Shown here in pieces: positions 1 through 5,540 of a stretch of 5,540 nucleotides of DNA. The first letter of the stretch is position 1. Each line of letters opens with the position of its first letter. The stretch comes from JBDSEG01 sp039920165. GTDB lineage: Bacteria; Pseudomonadota; Gammaproteobacteria; Burkholderiales; Burkholderiaceae_C. Both the position numbers and the translations under genes were made by a program. Location: contig JBDSEG010000281.1 in assembly GCA_039920165.1 (NCBI GenBank), positions 1-5,540 of the forward strand, in the 5' to 3' direction. Under the pieces are notes generated by a model that was given only the letters and a program-made list of their open reading frames with translations, did no database searches and was not told the origin of the DNA.

Positions 1-295
1 ACCGGTGCGCAACGAGGCCAACAACGGCCTCAAGAACGATCACTACACACTCGCGATGGCGCGTACGTCCGACCCGCACTCGGCCACCGCTCAGTTCTTC
101 ATCAATACGACCGACAACGCTTTCCTCAACCACAAGGGCGAGAATTCGAGCGGCTGGGGCTACGCCGTGTTCGGCAAGGTGGTCGGCGGGCAGGACGTCG
201 TCGATGCGATCGGCGGCGTGAAGACCGGACGCAAGGGTGGCCACGACGACGTGCCGATCGAAGATGTCGTCATCACCAAGGCGGTGGTGGTCTGA
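1..295 (+). CDS. ppiB: Peptidyl-prolyl cis-trans isomerase B (cyclophilin), 3' part
   Basis: Cyclophilin-type prolyl isomerase, which speeds cis-trans isomerisation of Xaa-Pro bonds during protein folding. The absence or presence of a signal peptide cannot be seen because the 5' end lies outside the window, but the sequence is closest to the cytoplasmic PpiB type. The visible 97 residues (first full codon at 2) carry the family blocks RNEANNGLKN, LAMART, HSATAQFFIN, and GWGYAVFGKVV followed by a DVVD block, and end in VVV. This matches the last 60% of E. coli PpiB (164 residues), so about 67 N-terminal residues, including the catalytic Arg and the FxxQ segment, are missing. The residue matching human CypA Trp121 is Phe (in the FLN motif), as in bacterial cyclophilins that bind cyclosporin weakly. 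The TGA stop at 293-295 overlaps the proposed lpxH start. ppiB next to lpxH is also the order in E. coli. Confidence 0.95.
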   Translation, partial: PVRNEANNGLKNDHYTLAMARTSDPHSATAQFFINTTDNAFLNHKGENSSGWGYAVFGKVVGGQDVVDAIGGVKTGRKGGHDDVPIEDVVITKAVVV

Positions 296-1098
296 GCGAG
301 GCGGCCACGACCGCAGCGCTCGATCGGCGGTTCGCAGAGTTCATCGCGCCCGCGGCGTGGCAAGCAATCGATCTGCTGAGCGATCTGCACCTGTCGGCTC
401 AGACCCCAGCGAGCTTCGATGCCCTGAAGCGGCACCTGGGCAATACCCCGGCCGATGCCGTTTTCATCCTCGGCGATCTGTTCGAAGCTTGGGTCGGGGA
501 CGATGCGCGCCGCGCCGGCTTCGAGGCCGAATGCACGGACATGCTGCGCGAGGCGGCACGGTGTCGCCCGATCGCCTTCATGCACGGCAACCGCGATTTC
601 CTGATCGGCGCCGAATGGCTCAGCGAATGCGGCATGGCGCTGTTGACCGACCCGACGCTGCTGAACGCATTCGGCCAGCGCGTGCTCCTGACGCACGGCG
701 ACATCCTGTGCGTGGACGATCTGGACTATCAGCGCTATCGCGGCGAGGTGCGAAGCCCCGCCTGGCAGGCCGCCTTTCTCGCGCGCCCGCTGGCGCAGCG
801 ACGCCTGGCGGCCGCGCAGATGCGCGAGCAAAGCCGCCTGCACCAGGCGCAGCTCGCGCCTTCTGCATGGTTCGATGTGGACCCGGCCGCGGCAGCCCAG
901 TGGCTTCTCGCGGCCAGCGCGCCGACACTCGTTCACGGCCACACGCACCACCCGGGCGAACATGCGCTGGGCTCGAGCCTCATGCGCCAGGTACTGAGCG
1001 ACTGGGACTTCGATACCCCCGGTCGCCCGCGCGGCGACGTGCTGCGGCTGAGCGCGCATGGCCTGACGCGCTCGGCACCGGCCGGCGCGGCCCGCTGA
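292..1098 (+). CDS. lpxH: UDP-2,3-diacylglucosamine diphosphatase LpxH, probable CTG start
   Basis: Calcineurin-type metallophosphoesterase that hydrolyses UDP-2,3-diacylglucosamine to lipid X and UMP at the inner membrane face, the fourth step of lipid A synthesis. Counting from CTG 292 (268 residues), the metal ligands are all present: D31 and H33 (SDLH), D62 (FILGDLF), N100 (HGNRDF), H135 (THGD), H217 and H219 (GHTHH). Their spacing follows E. coli D8, H10, D41, N79, H114, H195 and H197. There is no ATG, GTG or TTG in this frame from position 1 to 540. ATG 541 would leave 185 residues without the first three ligands, so it cannot be the true start. CTG 292 overlaps the ppiB stop (CTGA, like the common ATGA), sits about 10 bases after AAGG at 278-281, and gives an N-terminal stretch ending APAAWQAIDLLSDLHL that resembles Burkholderiales homologues. 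ATC 343 is a second candidate. The product is near certain; the start is not. Confidence 0.9.
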   Translation: MSEAATTAALDRRFAEFIAPAAWQAIDLLSDLHLSAQTPASFDALKRHLGNTPADAVFILGDLFEAWVGDDARRAGFEAECTDMLREAARCRPIAFMHGNRDFLIGAEWLSECGMALLTDPTLLNAFGQRVLLTHGDILCVDDLDYQRYRGEVRSPAWQAAFLARPLAQRRLAAAQMREQSRLHQAQLAPSAWFDVDPAAAAQWLLAASAPTLVHGHTHHPGEHALGSSLMRQVLSDWDFDTPGRPRGDVLRLSAHGLTRSAPAGAAR

Positions 1099-1105
1099 TC
1101 CCGCG

Positions 1106-1885
1106 ATGCTCGGCTGGTCGTCGCACTGGCGCCGCTGGCGCGACGCGCGTACCTTGCAACGGCGCCCGATTTCCGACGCCTTGTGGGAGCTCACGCTTGC
1201 GCGCTTTCCGTTTCTGGCAAGGCGTAGCGCCGAGGACCAACTTCGCTTGCGCGAACTTGCAACCCTGTTTCTCGCCTCCAAGGAATTTAACGGTGCGGAC
1301 GGCTTGGTGATAAGCGACGAGATGGCGGTCGCGATCGCCGCGCAGGCCTGCCTGCCCATCGTGCACCTGGGATTGGCCTGGTACGACGGATTTGTCGGCA
1401 TCGTGGTGCATCCCGACGTGGTGGTGGCGCGGCGCGAGGTAACCGACGATGCGGGCGTCGTGCACGGCTACGACGAAGAGCTTTCGGGCGAGGCGATGCA
1501 CGGCGGGCCGGTCATGCTGGCGTGGACCGACGTCAGCGAAAGCGCCGAATCGGCCCCCTCGGGCTACAACGTCGTGATCCACGAATTTGCGCATGTGCTC
1601 GACATGCGCGACGGCGTGGCGGACGGTATTCCGCCGCTGCCCGACCGCGCATCGCGCGAGCATTGGGCGCAGGTCATCGATGCATCTTTTGCAGACTTCT
1701 GCGCCGATATCGACGCCGGGCTCGAGACCTTTCTCGATCCCTACGGCGCCGAAGGCGTCGACGAATTTTTCGCGGTGTTGTCGGAAGCGTTTTTCGTCGC
1801 GCCGCTCGAACTGCGCGCCGAGCATCCTCGCGCGTACGAATTGCTGCGCGGCTTTTATCGCCAGGATCCGGCCGCGAATTCCTGA
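1106..1885 (+). CDS. mtfA: M90 family zinc metallopeptidase, MtfA-like
   Basis: Cytoplasmic zinc peptidase of family M90 (MtfA, Mlc titration factor), 259 residues with no signal peptide or membrane segment. The gluzincin motif HEFAH is at residues 159-163 (H159 and H163 bind zinc, E160 is catalytic). The likely third ligand is E220 in DEFFAV, by analogy with E735 in the EFFA motif of anthrax lethal factor, whose catalytic domain is related. Other family-like stretches are EFNGADGLVISDEM (60-73), IAAQACLPI (77-85) and the C-terminal FYRQDP. In E. coli MtfA binds and inactivates the glucose repressor Mlc and so raises ptsG expression. Whether this organism has Mlc or a glucose PTS is not visible, so the regulatory role is only inferred. 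The gene begins 7 bases after lpxH, with no clear Shine-Dalgarno, which suggests translation coupled to lpxH. A hairpin terminator follows the stop directly. Confidence 0.9.
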   Translation: MLGWSSHWRRWRDARTLQRRPISDALWELTLARFPFLARRSAEDQLRLRELATLFLASKEFNGADGLVISDEMAVAIAAQACLPIVHLGLAWYDGFVGIVVHPDVVVARREVTDDAGVVHGYDEELSGEAMHGGPVMLAWTDVSESAESAPSGYNVVIHEFAHVLDMRDGVADGIPPLPDRASREHWAQVIDASFADFCADIDAGLETFLDPYGAEGVDEFFAVLSEAFFVAPLELRAEHPRAYELLRGFYRQDPAANS

Positions 1886-1893
1886 ACCCAAAG

Positions 1894-1920
1894 AAAAGGG
1901 GGCCGTGGGGCCCCCTTTTT
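1894..1920. terminator. Bidirectional intrinsic terminator between mtfA and clpA
   Basis: An 11-bp perfect stem: the left arm, 1894-1904, is AAAAGGGGGCC and the right arm, 1909-1919, is GGCCCCCTTTT. The loop is the four bases GTGG. The plus strand ends in five T (1916-1920), 9 bases after the mtfA stop for the left arm. On the minus strand the A-rich left flank (1891-1897) becomes a T-rich run, 24 bases or more past the clpA stop. One hairpin therefore can serve both converging operons. Confidence 0.88.
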
Positions 1921-1942
1921 CCGCGCGCCGCCGTGCAGCGTT

Positions 1943-4246
1943 CTATGCGGTCGCGGGTTCGGCCTTCGGCTTGTCGCTGCGCTTGGTGGGCTGGATGTCC
2001 AGCACGACCTTCGAGTCCGCATCGATATCGACCGTGAGCCGTCCACCGTCGACCAGGCGACCGAACAGCAACTCGTCGGCGAGCGCACGGCGGATCGTGT
2101 CCTGAATCAGCCGCTGCATAGGGCGTGCGCCCATCAGCGGATCGAAGCCGTTCTTCGCCAGATGCTTGCGCAACGCGTCCGTGAAGGTGACCTCGACCTT
2201 CTTTTCGGCGAGCTGGCCTTCGAGCTGCAACAGGAATTTATCGACCACGCGCATGATGATCTCTTGGTCGAGCGCCTTGAAGCTCACCGTGGCGTCGAGC
2301 CGGTTGCGGAATTCAGGCGTAAACAGCCGCTTGATATCGGCCATCTCGTCGCCCTGCTGGCGCGAGTTGGTGAAACCGATGGTCGCCTTGTTCATGGTCT
2401 CGGCGCCCGCGTTCGTCGTCATGATGATGATGACGTTGCGGAAGTCGGCCTTGCGCCCGTTGTTGTCGGTCAGTGTGCCGTGGTCCATCACCTGCAGCAG
2501 CACGTTGAAGACGTCCGGGTGCGCCTTCTCGATCTCGTCGAGCAGCAGCACGGCATGCGGCTTCTTCGCAATGGCCTCGGTCAGCAGGCCACCTTGATCG
2601 AAGCCGACATAGCCCGGCGGCGCGCCAATCAGCCGGCTGACCGCGTGACGCTCCATGTACTCGCTCATGTCGAAGCGAATCAGTTCGATGCCCAGGATAA
2701 AGGCGAGCTGCTTGGCGACTTCGGTCTTGCCGACGCCGGTGGGCCCGCTGAACAGGAACGAGCCGATCGGCCGCTCCGGCTTTCCGAGGCCGGACCGCGC
2801 CATCTTGATCGCCGCCGCCAGCGCCTCGATTGCCGGCTCCTGGCCGAAGACGACGCTGTTCAGATCGCGGTCCAGGCTCTTCAGCTTGGAGCGGTCGTCG
2901 TTGGAAACGCTCGCTGGCGGGATGCGCGCGATCTTGGCAACAATGTCCTCTACTTCGGCGCGCGTGATCGTTTTCTTCTGCTTGTTCTTCGGCAGGATGC
3001 GCTGTGCCGCGCCGGCCTCGTCGATCACGTCGATCGCCTTGTCGGGCAGGTGCCGGTCGTTGATGAATTTCGCCGAGAGCTCAGCCGCCGCCTGCAGCGC
3101 GCCGATCGCGTACTTGACGCTGTGATGCTCCTCGAAGCGCGACTTGAGGCCCTTCAGGATCTCGATCGTCTCCTCGACCGACGGCTCGGTCACATCGACC
3201 TTCTGGAAGCGCCGCGACAGCGCCGCATCCTTTTCGAAGATGCCGCGGTATTCGGTGAAAGTGGTCGCACCGATGCATTTCATCGCGCCCGAACTGAGCG
3301 CCGGCTTGAGGAGGTTGCTCGCATCCAGCGTGCCGCCCGAGGCGGCGCCAGCGCCGATCAGGGTATGAATTTCGTCGATAAAGAGAATCGCGTTCGGCTG
3401 ATCCTTCAGCTGCTTGAGCACACCTTTCAGCCGCTGCTCGAAATCGCCCCTGTATTTGGTGCCGGCAAGCAGCGCACCCATGTCGAGCGAATACACGATT
3501 GAACCGGCGAGCACCTCGGGCACTTCGTCCTGGGTGATTCGCCAGGCCAGGCCTTCGGCGATAGCGGTCTTGCCCACCCCCGCCTCGCCGACCAGAAGCG
3601 GGTTGTTCTTGCGCCGCCGGCACAGGATCTGGATCACCCGCTCGACTTCGAATTCACGACCAATCAGCGGATCGATCTTGCCGTCGCGCGCGAGTTGGTT
3701 GAGGTTCTGCGTGAACTGGTCCAGCGGCGAGCCCTTGGCGTCGCCGTCTTCCTTGTCCGCTTCAGCCCCTGGCGCCGGATCGTTCGACTTGGCAGGCTCG
3801 GGCGGGTCGGTCTTCTTGATGCCGTGGGCAATGAAATTGACCACATCCAGGCGCGTCACGCCCTGCTGGTGCAGGTAGTAGACCGCGTGCGAATCCTTCT
3901 CGCCGAAAATGGCCACCAGCACATTTGCGCCGGTCACTTCCTTCTTGCCGCTGCCGGTGGACTGCACATGCATGATCGCGCGCTGGATCACGCGCTGAAA
4001 ACCGAGCGTGGGCTGGGTATCCACTTCATCGGAGCCGCCGACGGTGGGCGTGTTCTCCTTGATAAACCCGGCCAGACTCTTGCGCAGATCGTCGCTGTTG
4101 GCCGAGCAGGCGCGCAGCACTTCCGCGGCCGACGGGTTGTCGAGCAAGGCCATCAGAAGATGCTCGACGGTGATGAACTCGTGACGCTGCTGGCGCGCTT
4201 CGACGAACGCCATGTGCAGGCTGACTTCTAGCTCTTGCGCAATCAT
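1943..4246 (-). CDS. clpA: ATP-dependent Clp protease ATP-binding subunit ClpA
   Basis: AAA+ unfoldase that forms hexamers, unfolds substrates and feeds them to ClpP; 767 residues against 758 in E. coli. Domains in order: Clp N domain (about 1-140, the ClpS docking site); an acidic, proline-rich linker (about 143-175); D1 with Walker A GEAGVGKT (220-227), pore loop GTKYRG (Y265), Walker B FIDE (D291, E292) and arginine-finger pair R345/R346; D2 with Walker A GPTGVGKT (501-508), pore loop GYVG (545-548), Walker B LLLDE (D570, E571), FRNRLD (646-651) and sensor-2 GARP (706-709). IGF at 623-625 matches the ClpP-binding IGL loop of E. coli ClpA, so a ClpP partner is expected elsewhere in the genome. 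The start is ATG 4246, giving MIAQELEVSL as in ClpA homologues; the frame stays open to 4348, but that extension lies inside clpS and has no family resemblance. Stop TAG at 1943-1945. The gene overlaps clpS by 4 bases. Confidence 0.98.
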   Translation of the reverse strand: MIAQELEVSLHMAFVEARQQRHEFITVEHLLMALLDNPSAAEVLRACSANSDDLRKSLAGFIKENTPTVGGSDEVDTQPTLGFQRVIQRAIMHVQSTGSGKKEVTGANVLVAIFGEKDSHAVYYLHQQGVTRLDVVNFIAHGIKKTDPPEPAKSNDPAPGAEADKEDGDAKGSPLDQFTQNLNQLARDGKIDPLIGREFEVERVIQILCRRRKNNPLLVGEAGVGKTAIAEGLAWRITQDEVPEVLAGSIVYSLDMGALLAGTKYRGDFEQRLKGVLKQLKDQPNAILFIDEIHTLIGAGAASGGTLDASNLLKPALSSGAMKCIGATTFTEYRGIFEKDAALSRRFQKVDVTEPSVEETIEILKGLKSRFEEHHSVKYAIGALQAAAELSAKFINDRHLPDKAIDVIDEAGAAQRILPKNKQKKTITRAEVEDIVAKIARIPPASVSNDDRSKLKSLDRDLNSVVFGQEPAIEALAAAIKMARSGLGKPERPIGSFLFSGPTGVGKTEVAKQLAFILGIELIRFDMSEYMERHAVSRLIGAPPGYVGFDQGGLLTEAIAKKPHAVLLLDEIEKAHPDVFNVLLQVMDHGTLTDNNGRKADFRNVIIIMTTNAGAETMNKATIGFTNSRQQGDEMADIKRLFTPEFRNRLDATVSFKALDQEIIMRVVDKFLLQLEGQLAEKKVEVTFTDALRKHLAKNGFDPLMGARPMQRLIQDTIRRALADELLFGRLVDGGRLTVDIDADSKVVLDIQPTKRSDKPKAEPATA

Positions 4247-4599
4247 GCGGCCTCCATAATGCATTGCAACGGGTGGCCGCCGCGGCGGGCGGCGGAAAGT
4301 ACCAGTTCGACCTTGGTCGCGGCGACATCCTTGGTGAATACGCCGCACACGCCACGTCCGTCGTGGTGGATCTTGAGCATGATCTGAGTCGCCGACTCCA
4401 GATCGTGCTGAAAATACTCCTGCAGCACCATCACGACAAATTCCATCGGGGTGTAGTCGTCGTTGAGCATGACGACCTGGTACATGCGCGGTGGCTCGGT
4501 ACGTTGCGTCTGGCGCTCGGCAACGACCGCTCCCTGCCCGTCGTCAGGAGCGGGGCGGACAGCAGGTGGCGCAGGAGGCGTCGAGGGTTCGCCGGGCAT
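4243..4599 (-). CDS. clpS: ATP-dependent Clp protease adaptor ClpS
   Basis: Adaptor that binds N-terminal Leu, Phe, Tyr or Trp degrons and hands them to the N domain of ClpA; 118 residues against 106 in E. coli. The core begins at MYQVVMLNDDYTPMEFV. The degron pocket is intact: N46, D47, D48, M52, M74, I77 and H78 match E. coli N34, D35, D36, M40, M62, V65 and H66. The ClpA-contact region is kept, with D91 and K96 at E. coli E79 and K84. The N-terminal extension (about 1-37) is longer than in E. coli and rich in Pro and Ala; this segment takes part in substrate delivery in the E. coli protein. Start ATG 4599 has only a weak Shine-Dalgarno; the next in-frame ATG (residue 39) would remove the whole extension. 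The stop overlaps the clpA start (ATGA). Confidence 0.96.
   Translation of the reverse strand: MPGEPSTPPAPPAVRPAPDDGQGAVVAERQTQRTEPPRMYQVVMLNDDYTPMEFVVMVLQEYFQHDLESATQIMLKIHHDGRGVCGVFTKDVAATKVELVLSAARRGGHPLQCIMEAA
4251..4255 (-). promoter_or_regulatory. clpA Shine-Dalgarno, inside the clpS end
   Basis: The minus strand reads GGAGG, then 4 bases, then the clpA ATG. It is formed by the codons ATG GAG of the clpS C-terminal Met-Glu-Ala-Ala. The perfect motif decides the clpA start at 4246 and points to re-initiation by ribosomes finishing clpS. The 4-base spacing is slightly short. Confidence 0.75.
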
Positions 4600-4642
4600 G
4601 GATTCATTCTATCGACTTGGTTCGGATCGCTGACTCCAACCG

Positions 4643-4670
4643 ATATTGCGACACCCGAGCGAACCTCAAG
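4643..4670 (-). promoter_or_regulatory. Candidate promoter for clpSA, weak
   Basis: On the minus strand CTTGAGG (4670-4664) is followed after 13 bases by CGCAATAT (4650-4643). The first resembles the sigma32 -35 element CTTGAA, and the second matches CCCCATNT at 5 of 7 fixed positions. Read as sigma70, TTGAGG has only a poor -10 (TATCGG, 18-base spacer). The predicted leader would be about 35-40 bases. Some promoter must lie in this gap to serve clpSA, but the match is modest and the spacer is at the short end for sigma32. Confidence 0.3.
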
Positions 4671-4730
4671 TGCTTCACGCACGGGCAGCGCCACCGAGAC
4701 GGGCGCGCGGGAGACCGACAATTTCGCTTC

Positions 4731-4759
4731 TTGACAGTCTCTTGTGTGCAATCGAAAAT
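4731..4759 (+). promoter_or_regulatory. Sigma70-type promoter of the cold-shock gene
   Basis: A perfect TTGACA at 4731-4736 and a 17-base spacer precede GAAAAT at 4754-4759 (4 of 6 to TATAAT, including A2 and T6). The start of transcription would fall near 4766, leaving a leader of about 24 bases before ATG 4790. The leader has no room for a long cspA-type thermosensing structure. Confidence 0.7.
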
Positions 4760-4778
4760 ACGGCACGCTTTACCGATT

Positions 4779-4782
4779 GGAG
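4779..4782 (+). promoter_or_regulatory. Shine-Dalgarno of the cold-shock gene
   Basis: GGAG lies 7 bases before ATG 4790. It fixes that ATG as the start and excludes the in-frame upstream extension, which would run through the promoter. Confidence 0.8.
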
Positions 4783-4789
4783 TGTTGCC

Positions 4790-5035
4790 ATGCCCACGGG
4801 TACCGTCAAATGGTTCAATGATGCGAAAGGATTCGGCTTCATCGAGCCCGACGACGGCGGCGAAGATGTCTTCGCGCACTTCTCGGCCATCCAGATGGAC
4901 GGCTTTCGCACCCTGAAAGAGGGCGGCAAGGTCAGCTTCGAGGTAGTCCAGGGCCCGAAAGGGCAGCTCGCCCAGAATATCGCCGCCCTCCTCGGCACGC
5001 CGGCCGAGTCGTCGGATACCGCCGGATCTCCCTGA
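4790..5035 (+). CDS. cspD: Cold-shock domain protein, CspD-like
   Basis: Single-domain OB-fold protein that binds single-stranded RNA or DNA; 81 residues. RNP1 is KGFGFI (13-18) and RNP2 is VFAHFSAI (27-34), with W8, F15, F17, F28, H30 and F31 forming the usual aromatic nucleic-acid surface. Sequence and context favour CspD over CspA: GGEDVFAH, IQMDGFRTLKEG and QGPKG closely follow E. coli CspD, and in E. coli cspD is also divergent from clpS-clpA. E. coli CspD accumulates in stationary phase and inhibits replication; that role is not shown here, and many betaproteobacterial cold-shock proteins share these motifs, so the symbol is tentative. The C-terminal tail after about residue 67 is rich in Ala, Ser, Thr and Pro and makes the protein longer than the usual 67-74 residues. 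A palindromic terminator follows 39 bases after the stop. Confidence 0.93.
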   Translation: MPTGTVKWFNDAKGFGFIEPDDGGEDVFAHFSAIQMDGFRTLKEGGKVSFEVVQGPKGQLAQNIAALLGTPAESSDTAGSP

Positions 5036-5074
5036 GGAAGGCCCCGCCCTCACGACTTCAAACCTGAAAAGCAC

Positions 5075-5100
5075 AAATGTCCGCCTAGGCGGACATTTTT
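5075..5100 (+). terminator. Intrinsic terminator of the cold-shock gene
   Basis: A perfect 24-base palindrome (5075-5098): the left arm is AAATGTCCGCCT and the right arm its exact complement. The stem folds around a CTAG loop and ends in five T (5096-5100). The left arm begins with only three A, so it works best on the plus strand. Confidence 0.9.
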
Positions 5101-5353
5101 ACGTGTGCCTGGGTCGGCCTCAGGGCGACTGAGCCGTCACATGTTCACGATCCTCACCTGCCCGAAGCGCGCGCACGAGACTGGGTCGCGCTCGGTGTGA
5201 GCTGCGCGAAGTCGTAGGGCGGGTCTCCGAAGGGCGGGCTTTCTATGTCAGCGACTTGCGTCAACCGGTGTCGCACGGGTCTCGTTGGGTGTGGACGAAG
5301 CGGATCGCAGTCCGGCAATCGCACCCTCGAATCCCCCCCGCCAAGACAAAGCC
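5101..5353. other. Intergenic stretch without a supported gene
   Basis: Together with the csp 3' flank this gives 318 bases free of a called gene (5036-5353). I find no RNA gene, clear sigma70 promoter or long inverted repeat. A frame from 5133 to the TGA at 5355-5357 is open and mildly coding-like in its second half, but has no ATG; only TTG 5256 and GTG 5268 occur. An 8-base direct repeat AGGGCGGG is at 5216-5223 and 5231-5238. The region presumably holds the promoter of the downstream DUF192 gene, which I cannot place. Confidence 0.5.
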
Positions 5354-5540
5354 ATGATCCGAACCAAGCTCTACGCCGCCGCCTTCACGATAGCGCTCTT
5401 GGTCCCCGGCGTACGCGCGCAGGACGCGCCGCAGTCGCTGGCAGCGATCCGCCTGAACGCCGGCATGCACATCATCAAGGCCGAAGTCGCGCAATCGCCG
5501 GATCAGCGCGCGATCGGGCTGATGCACCGCAAGTCGATGC
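5354..5540 (+). CDS. DUF192 family secreted protein, 5' part
   Basis: The first 62 residues of a DUF192 protein; the window ends one base into codon 63. Residues 1-22 look like a signal peptide: MIRTK with positive charges, a hydrophobic stretch LYAAAFTIALLVPG, then VRA with probable signal peptidase I cleavage before Q23. No lipobox Cys is present, so a soluble periplasmic or exported protein is expected. The mature part has the start of the family fold: IRLNAGMHIIKAEVAQSP, then RAIGLMHRKSM, matching the conserved GLM-R segment near the DUF192 N-terminus. The biochemical role of DUF192 is not established. A DUF192 gene near clpS-clpA and a cold-shock gene is an order I associate with Burkholderiales. 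The Shine-Dalgarno is weak (AAGACAAAG). In-frame TTG 5285 and GTG 5291 exist upstream, but starting there would bury the signal peptide. Confidence 0.88.
   Translation, partial: MIRTKLYAAAFTIALLVPGVRAQDAPQSLAAIRLNAGMHIIKAEVAQSPDQRAIGLMHRKSM

Noticed and set aside
541..1098. lpxH starting at ATG 541
   Set aside because: It would omit the SDLH and GD metal-binding motifs that are intact just upstream in the same frame.
237..1310. Plus-strand open frame of 357 codons over lpxH
   Set aside because: Low-complexity Arg/Ala/Pro peptide in another frame of lpxH, whose own frame holds all catalytic motifs.
160..1401. Long open frame on the minus strand across ppiB, lpxH and mtfA
   Set aside because: It is Arg-rich, lacks any family motif and is antisense to three clearly recognised genes; typical of GC-rich DNA.
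2162..3502. 446-codon plus-strand open frame inside clpA
   Set aside because: Antisense shadow of the conserved AAA+ domains of clpA; no recognisable domain.
4247..4348. Upstream extension of clpA to 4348
   Set aside because: It lies in clpS coding sequence, and the GGAGG before ATG 4246 plus family alignment fix the start there.
4646..5035. 129-residue version of the cold-shock protein
   Set aside because: The extension crosses the promoter, has no family similarity, and a good Shine-Dalgarno precedes ATG 4790.
5216..5238. Direct repeat AGGGCGGG twice
   Set aside because: Eight bases in GC-rich DNA; chance is likely and no iteron-like array follows.
5261..5527. 88-codon minus-strand open frame opposite the DUF192 gene
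   Set aside because: Antisense to a recognised signal peptide and DUF192 start; no motif of its own.

Overview
The window looks like ordinary core chromosome of a GC-rich betaproteobacterium, most likely order Burkholderiales. The reasons are the protein sequences, the high G/C at third codon positions, and the gene neighbourhood (ppiB-lpxH on one side; clpA-clpS divergent from a cold-shock gene, then a DUF192 gene, on the other). The genus cannot be fixed from this sequence alone. I see no mobile element, CRISPR array, tRNA, rRNA or prophage signal, and nothing that supports a novel multi-gene system.

Layout. Positions 1-1885 hold a tightly packed plus-strand cluster: the 3' part of ppiB (cytoplasmic cyclophilin), lpxH (lipid A biosynthesis, UDP-2,3-diacylglucosamine hydrolase) and an mtfA-like M90 zinc peptidase. 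The ppiB stop overlaps the most likely lpxH start, and only 7 bases separate lpxH from mtfA, so the three are probably co-transcribed. The cluster meets the minus-strand clpSA operon head-on at a symmetric hairpin (1894-1920) that can end transcription from both sides.

Positions 1943-4599 are clpS-clpA on the minus strand. They overlap by 4 bases (ATGA), and the clpA ribosome binding site lies inside the last codons of clpS. ClpS delivers N-degron substrates to the ClpA unfoldase, which feeds ClpP (not in the window). Divergent from clpS across about 190 bases is a CspD-like cold-shock domain gene with a clear sigma70-type promoter, a short leader, a good Shine-Dalgarno and a strong palindromic terminator. 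The same csp/clpS/clpA divergence is known around cspD in E. coli.

Positions 5036-5353 hold that terminator and then about 250 bases with no gene I can support. The window ends inside a secreted DUF192-family protein that begins at 5354.

The most useful point for an annotator is lpxH. Its reading frame contains all expected metal-binding motifs, but it has no ATG, GTG or TTG anywhere between position 1 and 540. The real start is probably the CTG at 292, and an automatic call at ATG 541 would remove part of the active site.
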